Made by a program: the position numbers and the translations under genes. 62,500 nucleotides of DNA from contig JAMSLZ010000013.1 of assembly GCA_026027325.1 (NCBI GenBank), forward strand, positions 1-62,500, in the 5' to 3' direction. Positions 28,901 to 36,867 of the stretch are shown in pieces; position 1 is the stretch's first letter, and every line of letters begins with the position of its first letter. Below the pieces are notes generated by a model. The model had not been told where the DNA came from, did no database searches, and worked only from the letters and a program-made list of their open reading frames with translations. This DNA is from Actinomucor elegans. Lineage: Eukaryota; Mucoromycota; Mucoromycetes; Mucorales; Mucoraceae.

Positions 28901-31648
28901 TTTGAACATATTTCTGTAATACTAAATGTTCTTCTTATTAATTGATTAATTATTTTCTATTGATTTCCAATAATTCAAAATAGTATCATGTGATGTAAAA
29001 TCTTTTTCTTTTACCCATGAATTATGTTCTTTACCATACTTTTTCCATTTTACAAAATATTCATATAAGTTCTTTACTTTTTTGTGTTTAATTATATATT
29101 GTATTTCATATATATTTTGATCATTATTACTAGTGATATCTTCCTCCATTTGATCCATAATATCTATATTCACTTCATTTATATTTAAATTATTTAAAAA
29201 TTGATTTTGTAATGATTTTATATCAACGATATTTTCTATTTTATATTGTGTTTTTAATGTTACTTCTTTATTCATTTCAATATTATTTTTATAATAATAA
29301 TCAAAATTATCATTTAGCCATTTGTTGTAATGGGCATTTTCTTCAATTCCAAATAACTCTGTAAAATATTTTATGTTCAGTAATACTATTGCTAATTTTA
29401 GCTGTATATTATATGTCTTATTATCTGTTATTCTAATCTTATTTTGTCCACTAAATCTTTTAAAAATACTACCTAATTCTGCAAAATATTTTTCTATTTT
29501 TGACCTTAATCCACCTAATTCTTCATTGAATTTTTTTTCATCTATGGTTAATTCAACTCCTTTATCTTTTTTTATAGGATAGCAAAAATTTTTCAAGGAT
29601 ATATTAAATCCAATATTACTAAATTTTTCTATAAATTCTTTTACTGTGTTTTCATATAATCCATCAAAACATATACAATCTATTTCATTATAAAACTTAT
29701 TGATATTTATGTCTAAAAGCATTTTATCATCAGTATTATTTCTACAAGGTAAGGAATCAGATATATAAACACATATTCTATTAATATCTATAATAAATTG
29801 TGTATTTAATCCATTTCTTTTTAATTTATACGAGAATAACTCTTTTTTATCTAGATTAATATCTTGATATGTTATACGATTATGGTGACCATCAATTAGT
29901 AATGTTACATTATCTAACATCATTGGATTAAATTTCTTAGCACAAAGTAATCTCAATGTATGTGTAGAAAAACATTTTTCTAATTTATTATTTATCCATT
30001 TTTCCAATAAATCATAATTATTTATATATAATGATTGATATAATTTATAAAAACTAGTAGATGGAATATACATTTCCATTTCATTTATAGATTTTCCATT
30101 TAATAAATGTTCTAATAATATCAATACTTTATCTGCTGTTATATATGGACCTGGTAGTTTTATATTGTTACATAAATCTGTCAAAAATACAAATGGAGCA
30201 ATACTTCCTAATTTAATATATATATTTTTTTTAATTCTATCAATATTTGGTATACTCGTTATTTTAGATCTATGATATTTCAATTCAACTTTATATATAT
30301 ATTCATTTTTCATAAATTTCCAATACCTATTGTAAATATTTCTGTATTCATTTTCAATTAATAAGTCTATATGAGTGTTCATAAACAAATAAAATGATGT
30401 ATTTTTATATAAAGAGAAATTCAATTTTTAATATTTTCTATATTTAATAAACTTTTATTTATATATGAAAATTCAATTTTTAATATTTTCTATATTTTCC
30501 AAGAACTTATGATTTCTTTTTGCATAATCTAACCATGATTTAAAATTATAAATTTCTTTAATACTAACATATCCTTTTCTTAAACACCAGGATTTGAAAT
30601 ATTCATTTCTAACTTTTTCGTTATCATCTAAAATTGTTTTTATCACTAAATTGGCATGGATATTTGTATTGTTTTCACCAACATCATAGAAAGGACCACT
30701 ATATAAAATTTTATCAATATTTTTTATATTTCCAACCCATTGCAGTATTTTCTTGTTTAATATTTCGGATGATTTATTCTTGACATCTTTTTTTTCAGGA
30801 TTTAGAGTTAAAACCACAGCATAATAATAGATTTTTTCCATTAAATATAATATTGATGTTATTTTAAAAATAATTCTCAAATATTATAGATACTTTTATA
30901 TTTTCCAAAATATCATGCCAAGAATTAGATGCCAAGGAAGTTGTTTTTAGATTTCTCAATGTGATTAAACGCAATGGAAGTCTAAAAATAGGACAAGATA
31001 AACATTTACAACTACTTAATATTTTTAACTTTCCTAAAAAATCAAGGCATAAATATAATGTTGCCTTTTTATCCATAAATAAAATGTTGGTTACTTGTTC
31101 TATTTTAGAATAAAATTTATTTATATTATTATTTGTATTCAAAAAAATCTATTATTTCCTAATTTTTTTATATATTGTACTATTTTGAACATATTTCTGT
31201 AATACTAAATGTTCTTCATAGGTAGTGCGGTAATGAGAGACATAAATTCGTCATCGGTCAGGGAAGGAGGAGCATAGACACAATGAATCAGGAGAGAAGA
31301 GACTTGGCAAGAGAAGACATAGGGAGAACCCGAGGGGATAGGAATTACAGGGTATGGACACGAGGGATTGACCAATAATGTAATACCCATCTTACCTCTA
31401 TAAGAACCAGCGACTTTTTCACCATAAGTATGGAATTGTTGCCAGCTGGTAGGGAATCGTAAAGGAGGGAGAAGCCAGGTTTCGGTAATAAAAATGAGTG
31501 AAGAGTCATAGAGGTAATCGGTAACTGTAGAAATGGCTTGACGAGCCATACCATTAGCGTTCCATATGGTTAAGGAGAGAGAGTTGGCGCAAGGAGTAAA
31601 AGGAGCGGAATGGGTTTCATAAGAGCGGTCATCCAGTGACTCACTCAT
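22936..31648 (-). CDS. LINE ORF2: AP endonuclease, reverse transcriptase, zinc finger (interrupted)
   Basis: Segments 31648-31218, 28713-26647 and 24142-22936 join in frame when each R-b element plus one 3-bp duplication is removed, giving about 1230 aa. Endonuclease motifs: WNANGMARQ, FITETWLLP, ILCGDLNAR, TSWNSVIDLFIS, GSDHVPVT. RT motifs: KAPGVDHIRTEML, IFKKGDPLDAANYRPISL, GGFRANRGTLDQ, CFLDIKQAYDSVDR, GVLQGSILSPFLYSVYIN and the catalytic SLLYADDVVLIG. The C-terminus has CSRCGASHASRNHLIAC, a LINE-type C-x2-C...H-x4-C finger. The product nicks the target and primes reverse transcription from it. The start ATG at 31648 overlaps the ORF1 stop as TAATG. Each insertion now truncates the frame. 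Confidence 0.93.
24143..24363 (+). repeat. R-b terminal direct repeat, copy 1 left
   Basis: 221 bp. Contains two near-copies of one motif, CAACATTTTATTTATG (~24270) and CAACATTATATTTATG (24297-24312); the second also occurs in the R-a repeat in complement. Frame 24218-24496 starts here but is mostly repeat and is not considered a gene. Confidence 0.92.
24519..24887 (+). CDS. R-b companion protein, 122 aa, Rep/HUH-like motifs
   Basis: Start at the ATG at 24519 (MEKIYYYAVVLTLNPEKKDV), conserved with the R-a homologue at 9774-9472. Three blocks stand out in the order and spacing of the CRESS Rep nicking domain: VVLTLNPEKK (~aa 8-17, compare motif I, FTLNNP-like), NNTNIHANLVIKT (~aa 58-70, compare motif II, a His-containing strand) and WLDYAKRNHKF (~aa 105-115, compare motif III, a catalytic Tyr with a nearby Lys). 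The whole protein is about the size of a lone HUH endonuclease domain. The second His of a canonical HUH is not visible (H-A-N), so the assignment is tentative. Alternatives are a non-enzymatic DNA-binding partner, analogous to the Myb-like protein of Harbinger elements. Confidence 0.75.
   Translation: MEKIYYYAVVLTLNPEKKDVKNKSSEILNKKILQWVGNIKNIDKILYSGPFYDVGENNTNIHANLVIKTILDDNEKVRNEYFKSWCLRKGYVSIKEIYNFKSWLDYAKRNHKFLENIENIKN
24978..26414 (+). CDS. R-b DDE transposase with C-terminal chromodomain, 478 aa
   Basis: ATG at 24978 (MNTHIDLLIENEYRNIYNRY) chosen because it aligns with the start at 19354; the longer frame upstream lacks an ATG. Catalytic region: TLLIDGHHNRITY (first Asp, ~aa 160), CICFDGLYENTVKEF (second Asp), LGGLRSKIEKYFAELGSIF (Glu, ~aa 300), a DDE_Tnp_4-type core. 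The linker YNKWLNDNFDYYYKNN is followed by a chromodomain near the C-terminus (YFVKWKKYGKEHNSWVKEKD). The protein is expected to cut element ends and join them to 3-bp staggered target sites. Identical protein at 28946-30382. Confidence 0.9.
   Translation: MNTHIDLLIENEYRNIYNRYWKFMKNEYIYKVELKYHRSKITSIPNIDRIKKNIYIKLGSIAPFVFLTDLCNNIKLPGPYITADKVLILLEHLLNGKSINEMEMYIPSTSFYKLYQSLYINNYDLLEKWINNKLEKCFSTHTLRLLCAKKFNPMMLDNVTLLIDGHHNRITYQDINLDKKELFSYKLKRNGLNTQFIIDINRICVYISDSLPCRNNTDDKMLLDININKFYNEIDCICFDGLYENTVKEFIEKFSNIGFNISLKNFCYPIKKDKGVELTIDEKKFNEELGGLRSKIEKYFAELGSIFKRFSGQNKIRITDNKTYNIQLKLAIVLLNIKYFTELFGIEENAHYNKWLNDNFDYYYKNNIEMNKEVTLKTQYKIENIVDIKSLQNQFLNNLNINEVNIDIMDQMEEDITSNNDQNIYEIQYIIKHKKVKNLYEYFVKWKKYGKEHNSWVKEKDFTSHDTILNYWKSIENN
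26426..26646 (+). repeat. R-b terminal direct repeat, copy 1 right
   Basis: 221 bp, same sequence and orientation as 24143-24363, ending GTTTATC directly before the AAT duplication. The apparent N- or C-terminal tails this repeat adds to the LINE frame are artefacts of the insertion. Confidence 0.92.
28714..28934 (-). repeat. R-b terminal direct repeat, copy 2
   Basis: 221 bp, reverse complement of 24143-24363; starts GATAAACATTTAC and ends with the complement of GAAGAACATTTAG. Confidence 0.92.
28946..30382 (-). CDS. R-b DDE/chromodomain transposase, copy 2
   Basis: Translates to the same 478-aa protein as 24978-26414, with all catalytic residues (TLLIDGHH, CFDGLYE, GLRSKIEKYF) and the chromodomain (YFVKWKKYGKEHNSWVKE). 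Start ATG at 30382 by the same reasoning. Located 90 bp downstream of the small companion gene on the minus strand. Confidence 0.9.
   Translation of the reverse strand: MNTHIDLLIENEYRNIYNRYWKFMKNEYIYKVELKYHRSKITSIPNIDRIKKNIYIKLGSIAPFVFLTDLCNNIKLPGPYITADKVLILLEHLLNGKSINEMEMYIPSTSFYKLYQSLYINNYDLLEKWINNKLEKCFSTHTLRLLCAKKFNPMMLDNVTLLIDGHHNRITYQDINLDKKELFSYKLKRNGLNTQFIIDINRICVYISDSLPCRNNTDDKMLLDININKFYNEIDCICFDGLYENTVKEFIEKFSNIGFNISLKNFCYPIKKDKGVELTIDEKKFNEELGGLRSKIEKYFAELGSIFKRFSGQNKIRITDNKTYNIQLKLAIVLLNIKYFTELFGIEENAHYNKWLNDNFDYYYKNNIEMNKEVTLKTQYKIENIVDIKSLQNQFLNNLNINEVNIDIMDQMEEDITSNNDQNIYEIQYIIKHKKVKNLYEYFVKWKKYGKEHNSWVKEKDFTSHDTILNYWKSIENN
30473..30841 (-). CDS. R-b companion protein, copy 2
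   Basis: Translates to the same 122-aa protein as 24519-24887 (MEKIYYYAVVLTLNPEKKDV start, GPFYDVGENNTNIHANLVI centre, WLDYAKRNHKF near the end). It is first in the element, directly upstream of the transposase, so both genes may be transcribed from the promoter side repeat at 30997-31217. Confidence 0.75.
   Translation of the reverse strand: MEKIYYYAVVLTLNPEKKDVKNKSSEILNKKILQWVGNIKNIDKILYSGPFYDVGENNTNIHANLVIKTILDDNEKVRNEYFKSWCLRKGYVSIKEIYNFKSWLDYAKRNHKFLENIENIKN
30997..31217 (-). repeat. R-b terminal direct repeat, copy 2, promoter side
   Basis: 221 bp, reverse complement of 26426-26646; its outer end GTTCTTC abuts the ATA duplication. Confidence 0.92.
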
Positions 31649-34600
31649 TATTCAATGTTAACTGGTTCACCACCACCAGTTAAGGGCATAGATCCAAGAG
31701 AAGAAGCAATGTCATCACCTTCTGACATAGCGTCATCTTCGTTGGGGACATCCTCCAGGGAACCACCAGCCAAAAGTACCTTCACCTGTTCAAGAGTCAA
31801 GAAACCTTGAAGCACAAAATCATGTGCTATCGAACCTCGTACATGTGAACGGATGTATTTGAGACCTCGAGCAAGACGGGCTTGTTGGAGCTCACGAGCC
31901 TTTTCCACACGTGCTTGGTTGTCAAGGGATGCATACGTAGGGTTATCCACATTGGTAGCAGCGAATTGGTCAAAGTCGGTAACCACCATGATTTGTTCTT
32001 TTTTCAGGATGTCATGAACTTCCTGGGAATAGCCTCTATGGATCAAGAAAGCAGCAACACCACGGGCAGGATAGTGAACATCCAATACACGACCACTATC
32101 AATATTAATGCGGCGTAACTTGGCACGAAACTTGGAGATACGCTCACGGTATTTGCTTGGTACATAAACATATTCGTACTGTGGTTCCTCTGGTGAACCA
32201 GGTGTAGGCAAAGCACGAGGTGATTCAAAATATCTTTTGACTGACTGTAGCGAAATCTTCTTTTTGCCTTTCTTTGCTGGAACCTTGATTGCCGCAACTT
32301 GTGAAAAGGTAAGCTTAGAACTTGGAGTACCAGTCTTGATACCAGTAGGGGCCCACTTGGATGCTTCAGTGCCTCCACAAGATGGCAACGAAAGTTGAGA
32401 ATTACCTGGTAATGTAAATGAGAAATCGCCAGGTTCGCGAATTGAATCAGTCCCTTTACCACCCCAAGATGGGGAAGGGGAGATGTTTGAGGAAACTTGG
32501 CGTTTTAGTTCGGCGATTTCAGCGCGTGCTGCAGCAAGATCCTTCTTAAGCGTTGCATTTTCAGCAACCAATGATTCTAGCTGGTTGAACCGTTGATCAT
32601 ATCCGCGAAATTTTGGGTCATTATGCATCTAACTCTCATATAATTTTTTATACCATTTCTTCAATTAATTTTATAAAACTATCAATTGAAGTCTTCTTTA
32701 TACTATTAAATGTATATAAAGGAAAAACTAAATTACTATTAATTATTTTTTCATTACTACATATTTTGAAACTTATTTCTAAATTTTTTAAAAACCTTGA
32801 TTTGTTTTTATCATACATTTCATAAATATTATCACTATTTATTTGATTATTTTTAATTTTTGTATATAAATCATTAAACAATTTTAATGTATTTCTATTA
32901 TTAACAATTACATCATTAAGCAAATTAACATCATCTTTACATTTAAGTAAATTCAAATTGTTCTTTTTTAATCTATTTATTACCTTTAAGTTTTCTTCAT
33001 TATTATTTATTTTAATATAATCTTTTCTTTGTTTTTTATTATTATTACTGTTTGTAGTGGTACTATAATTACTTGTATTACTGGTTATAGAACTATTATC
33101 ATCATATTCTTCAATATCATTACCGCTGCTAATACTATTATTTTCCTCATATAACTCATCTTCTATATCTTCTAAATCACTTTCTAATATTTCATCTTCA
33201 TAGCTTTTATTTTTATTATTATTACTTTCTAAAAATTCATCATATATATCTTCTTCGATTACTTCTTTATCTATTTTATTATTTTGTTCATGATATTCTA
33301 TAACTTTAAAATGATTTAAGCAATATAAATTATTATTAACTAACCAATTACCAACTTCATTGCATTTATCATTATAGCATTTTTTACTTTCTAATTTTAA
33401 TGTATTTCTATTAATATTATTTAATTGATTTTTTAATTCTTCATTTATTTTTTTATAATTATTATTTTCATCTGTTAATATTTTATTATTTTTTGTTAAA
33501 AATGAAATCTTTTTAATGAGATAATAATAATCCTTCTTGTTAATTTTAATGTATTTTAATTTTTATTTGGTCTTACTCTACTCATATTTTTATTATATAA
33601 TGAAATTCAATTTTTAATCTTTCAAAAAGTTTTTCCAAATATTATATTCTCTATTTTTTTTTCTCCATTGATATTCCCTGAGATATAGAATTATGTCTTT
33701 CTTGTTTCTATTTCTAGGTATAATACTTTGTTTTAATCCATTCCATGTTCCTTCTATGGTATTTGTATGAATTCCTGTTATAGGATCTTTAAAATGTTTT
33801 TTATGATTTACTGTTTTATGTTTATACCCAATTTTATTTAAATCATTATAACCTTTCCAACAATCTGTGTATATAGTTGTACCTTTCTTAATATACTTAC
33901 TAATTATTTGATTAATATTCTCTATATTTCTTTCTTCAATAGGTTCTAAAAATACTTTTTTATTTTCATTTGTAACCTTATTCTTTAATCTACTTCTTTG
34001 TATTCCACCAATAACCCAAGCACCTTCAACTTTATGTCCCTTGTTATATTTTCTTTTTGCAATTTTAGTTTCATCAATTTCTACAATTTCATTTCTTCCA
34101 CCTATTTTATTACTTGGTTTAATAAGTTGTTTATTCTTAATGTATTTTCTGAAAATTTTATTATATCTACTTACTGTATTTTTATCAATTTGTAAACTTG
34201 AGGATATAAAAGATGAGGGTGCTTTTCCTAAAAATAAATACAATATGTGTAACTGGATATTTAACGGTAATCTTAATTTACTAAATATTGTTCCTTTCAA
34301 TGGTGATATAGCTTTTCTACATTTATAATATTTACAAACATACAATTTTTTTTTCAAATTTAATTTCATATCATGTCCACATTCATTACATTTTTCAATC
34401 TTATTCACATAATTATTTTTAATTAAATATTCCAATGCATCATCTTCATTATCGAATATATGCTTCAAACTTTTATAAGATTCTATAAACATAATAGATA
34501 ATAATATCTTGGGTATTTAATTTAATAAATTATGAAAATTCAATTTTGATGAAAAACAATTTTAATAATTCGGAGTTTAAATATAACCTGAGACCTATAT

Positions 34601-34838
34601 GCAGATACATCCGAAATTTTCTTTCCATGAATGTAAAAAGATCCGTTGTACTAGTAGAAGGACCCACCTCAAGGTCAGATGCATTAGTAAAGTTCATATC
34701 TATATCCCTTGTTAGGGTTGGAAGTTCGATACCAAGTGCAGGCAGGTCAGTTTTTTGGCTATTGACACCACGGCTAGGCTTACCACTGGCAGGGGGACCA
34801 CGTAATAGTTTTTTCGTTCTACTGGTCATAGAAGAAGA
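31648..34838 (-). CDS. LINE ORF1, interrupted by the Merlin-like element
   Basis: Main part 32622-31648, continued upstream at 34838-34599 across the nested insertion, in frame (...FRMYLH joined to NDPKFRGYDQRF). Features: Ser/Thr/Pro-rich N-terminal region, coiled coil FNQLESLVAENATLKKDLAA with Ala/Glu/Leu heptads, then a domain containing YVYVPSKYRERISKFRAKLR and VLDVHYPARGVAAFLIHRGY. The pattern is that of LINE ORF1 proteins that trimerise and bind element RNA; I see no CCHC knuckle in it. Start uncertain: the upstream frame is open through 35216, but its only far ATG lies in the tRNA, so the in-frame ATG near 34829 or a non-ATG start is likelier. It ends in TAATG, sharing bases with the ORF2 start. 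Confidence 0.8.
32648..33585 (-). CDS. Second gene of the Merlin-like element, predicted 41-nt intron
   Basis: Exon 1 33585-33577 (ATG AGT AGA), intron 33576-33536 (GTAAGA...ACAAG), exon 2 33535-32648, giving about 300 aa. Without this intron the long frame has no ATG near its start. The product begins MSRKDYYYLIKKISFLTK, has a coiled-coil-like N-terminus (ENNNYKKINEELKNQLNN), a Cys/His cluster KKCYNDKCNEVGNWLV...LYCLNHF (C-x4-C...C-x2-H, a likely zinc site), a long Asp/Glu/Ser/Asn low-complexity acidic stretch, and a basic helical C-terminal part. Function unknown; likely a DNA-binding or regulatory partner of the transposase located 28 bp upstream. Confidence 0.6.
33614..34492 (-). CDS. ISXO2/Merlin-family transposase, 292 aa
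   Basis: Complete frame from the ATG at 34492. N-terminal zinc ribbon (CNECGHDMKLNLKKKLYVCK, second half CKYYKCRK), a helix-turn-helix region (SSLQIDKNTVSRYNKIFRKY), then the ISXO2-type DDE core: EIVEIDETKIAKRKYNKGH with VEGAWVIGGIQR (first Asp), TTIYTDCWKGYNDL (second Asp), HTNTIEGTWNGLKQSI (Glu). Length fits the family (about 280-310 aa). Catalytic residues are intact. It is the first gene of the element, followed after 28 bp by the spliced partner gene. Confidence 0.93.
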   Translation of the reverse strand: MFIESYKSLKHIFDNEDDALEYLIKNNYVNKIEKCNECGHDMKLNLKKKLYVCKYYKCRKAISPLKGTIFSKLRLPLNIQLHILYLFLGKAPSSFISSSLQIDKNTVSRYNKIFRKYIKNKQLIKPSNKIGGRNEIVEIDETKIAKRKYNKGHKVEGAWVIGGIQRSRLKNKVTNENKKVFLEPIEERNIENINQIISKYIKKGTTIYTDCWKGYNDLNKIGYKHKTVNHKKHFKDPITGIHTNTIEGTWNGLKQSIIPRNRNKKDIILYLREYQWRKKNREYNIWKNFLKD

Positions 34839-35189
34839 AGGTGTCAAAACTGTTATAGGACGTTTAGAAGATGTTCTATAGTTCACTTCAAGTGGTTTGT
34901 TATCGCCAGGAGTATCGTTGTTCAAAGTTTCAGCTTTGTTTTGCAGTTCAATGTTCCCAGATGAACTAATTGTTGGAGATTGCGAGATGAGTTTTGTAAA
35001 ATCTGGCGTAATTGCGTTCGAGTTTGACGAAATCTTGTCCAAATGATTCGAGAGTGGTATCAGAATGTCCGGAAGAGTTTGTTTTATCGTTTTATATAGA
35101 TGAAAGTGTAGGTTATTATTGCAGTTCTTGAGCTTTTTACGTTTTCGGAGTTTGAAACCGAAAAAAGTGATCAAGAAGTGAAAGAGAAG

Positions 35190-35205
35190 TGGTTTCTTGG
35201 TGTAG
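35190..35205 (+). repeat. Right target-site copy of the LINE insertion
   Basis: TGGTTTCTTGGTGTAG, equal to 22699-22714. It overlaps the first 15 nt of the tRNA gene and part of its A box, so this copy completes the tRNA. Confidence 0.9.
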
Positions 35206-35264
35206 TCGGTTATCACGTCTGCTTAACACGCAGACGGTCGGCGGTTCAAGTCCGCCAGAAATCA
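35191..35264 (+). tRNA. tRNA-Val (anticodon AAC)
   Basis: A full cloverleaf: acceptor stem GGTTTCT with AGAAATC (one G-T pair), D arm TGGTGTAGTCGGTTATCAC, anticodon stem TCTGC/GCAGA with loop TTAACAC (anticodon AAC), T arm GGCGG-TTCAAGT-CCGCC, discriminator A, no encoded CCA, no intron. Pol III A box (TGGTGTAGTCGG) and B box (GGTTCAAGTCC) are present and a T-run terminator starts at 35267. Decodes GUU/GUC valine codons. The gene abuts the LINE 5' end. Confidence 0.96.
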
Positions 35265-35265
35265 A

Positions 35266-35275
35266 TTTTTTTTTA
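35266..35275 (+). terminator. Pol III terminator of tRNA-Val
   Basis: A T run immediately after the discriminator region of the tRNA, the normal RNA polymerase III stop signal. Confidence 0.85.
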
Positions 35276-35806
35276 TTATTATTTGATAGTGTATATAGTC
35301 TTTGTGTTATTCTTTCTGTCCATATGTCGAAGGAATAAAGATTATTATTTTTTATCTCTTAATTATGCTTTTATATAAACTTACATAATAATATTTTTTT
35401 AGAACTTGAATTTCCTTAAATCTTAATATCTCATTCATAAGAAAGCAATTACTCGCTTATGAAGCTAGCTAGGAGACTGAGATTTTTCAATAAAAATAAT
35501 GGTACATTTTATAAACATGAAAATCATATTTACCTTCACGGACATATGAATAGTAGTCAGCCTTATATTCTTTGCACTGTAAATGTATTGTATTGAGTCA
35601 CCGTCATGGTTATAATATCCAGTACACTAAAGACAAAGGATATTGTTGATTTTCCCGAATTAGTTGAAAACCAAAAAAAGATTCTCGTAATAATAACAAC
35701 AAGACTTGTAGATGTAATCAGATTGTTGATTGGTAATAAATTCGTTCTTTATTTCGATCATAGATGAAGGTATATTTATATTAGTTAAATGTCTTATGTT
35801 TAACCA
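35276..35806. other. Intergenic, nothing recognised
   Basis: AT-rich sequence without a credible frame, repeat or RNA gene. Confidence 0.5.
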
Positions 35807-35916
35807 CGTTATAGTAGAATAGAGACTACTATATTTGAGTAATAGCCTATTCATTATCAATCCCATCTTTACGGAAGCACTTATGAGTTGATGTATTTAA
35901 GATTCATGCCTCAGAT

Positions 35917-35959
<43 letters not shown>

Positions 35960-36146
35960 ATACACCTATAACATAACATCTTCTTAAATCCTCTTCACCA
36001 CACTTAAATAGACGATTAGTATAAATAGGTTTAGTTTAGACATAGTTATAGGATCTTCATCTTTATATTTATCTTTGATAATAAAGCACAGTCTCAAAAA
36101 GTACTCTTTTTAGTCTTCTTTGTTATTTCATTGTGCAAGCATAACA
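35807..36146 (+). mobile_element. LTR-A copy with an internal (AT)n expansion
   Basis: Homologous along its length to 3274-3581, ending GCAAGCATAACA. The start is mutated (CGTTATAG for TGTTATAG). An (AT)n run of about 34 bases at 35921-35955 replaces the short ATATAT of the other copies. It is the only clear copy of this family away from the telomere tract. Confidence 0.85.
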
Positions 36147-36828
36147 AACCGACCAAAAAGAACTGTTGTTGAGAATGAATGTTGAATAAAACAATAGTTA
36201 ATGTCTAGCCGGTTACTTTCAAGTTCAGTAGAATTAGTTTATACAAGTAAACGCACTGTTCTTACATTGGCTCTTGTATTAGTTCTTGTATTATTACTAA
36301 TGAGTAATGTTAATGACAAGTGATGATGATGAATGGATCATCTAGAAGTTTAATTAATTAATTATGCGTGAAATTGCTTGATTAGTGAAACATGTTTGAC
36401 AGATCTATCAGTTATGTAGTGGATATAACTAATTTGTATAGAATAGTAATAGAAGTGTGTGCCTGAATGGTTAACTTGTGTAATTATGGCTAGCTATATT
36501 TACTCTATGTAACTACTACCCAGCCCATTAATAACAGGAGGCTAGCAGTAGCAGAATAAATTTCTCTTTTGTTTTCTGTCGTTAATTAAACACGTACCTA
36601 ACCAATTACGAACATCTCAGGAAACATCTCAAGTTACGTAGTGAGATAGTTTTAATTGAGACATGTTCATGTTGTGAGCATTTCTTCCTATGAATATAAG
36701 CGTGTATACGACAACTATAGAGGAATCCGAGTTGCATTTGAGGTATCTGCAGACAGCTTCGCAGCTGTTTTTCGGAAACTCTTCTAAAATCGTAGTCTTC
36801 AGCTGGACTAATACAATTAGCTCAGAAT

Positions 36829-36867
<39 letters not shown>

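Larger units (their letters stand above)
28714..31217 (-). mobile_element. R-b composite DNA element, copy 2 (intact, inverted)
   Basis: 2504 bp, reverse orientation to copy 1, inserted in the endonuclease part of LINE ORF2 with a 3-bp duplication ATA (28711-28713 and 31218-31220). Direct repeats are 28714-28934 and 30997-31217. Gene content and protein sequences equal copy 1. Removing it restores LINE codons reading ...ALPMQTHPSQKN. The two copies form a 2.5-kb inverted repeat with a 2.07-kb LINE spacer. Confidence 0.93.
32623..34598 (-). mobile_element. ISXO2/Merlin-like DNA transposon with two genes
   Basis: About 1.98 kb inserted in LINE ORF1. Borders are inferred from LINE frame continuity. 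Flanks share ATGCA (left ATGCATCT, right ATGCAGAT), so an 8-bp duplication with two differences is possible, consistent with Merlin/IS1595-type elements. Candidate termini share only TCTCA (AACTCTCATATAAT against AGGTCTCAGGTTAT). It encodes a transposase and a second, spliced gene on the same strand, 28 bp apart. Confidence 0.7.
22715..35189 (-). mobile_element. LINE (APE-type non-LTR retrotransposon) inserted in a tRNA-Val gene, with three nested insertions
   Basis: The element reads on the minus strand, 5' end at 35189 next to the tRNA, 3' end at 22715 (AAATAAATCTTTGT, no poly(A) tail). The 16-bp duplications at 22699-22714 and 35190-35205 fix the borders. Nested insertions are 28714-31217, 24143-26646 (both R-b) and about 32623-34598 (ISXO2/Merlin-like). 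Without them the LINE is about 5.5 kb with two frames, ORF1 and ORF2, both open. It appears to be a full-length, recent insertion. Architecture (ORF1, then AP endonuclease, RT and a CCHC-type finger) fits L1/Tx1- or Tad-like LINEs; clade cannot be decided by eye. Confidence 0.92.

Noticed and set aside
34530..35216. 228-aa protein starting in the tRNA antisense strand
   Set aside because: The first codons are tRNA sequence outside the LINE and the last ~24 belong to the Merlin-like element. Only the middle is LINE ORF1 or its leader.
35807..36146. Complete LTR retrotransposon between LTR-A copies at 5.4 kb and 35.8 kb
   Set aside because: The copies are diverged, one is truncated, and the sequence between them is made of unrelated elements with their own borders.
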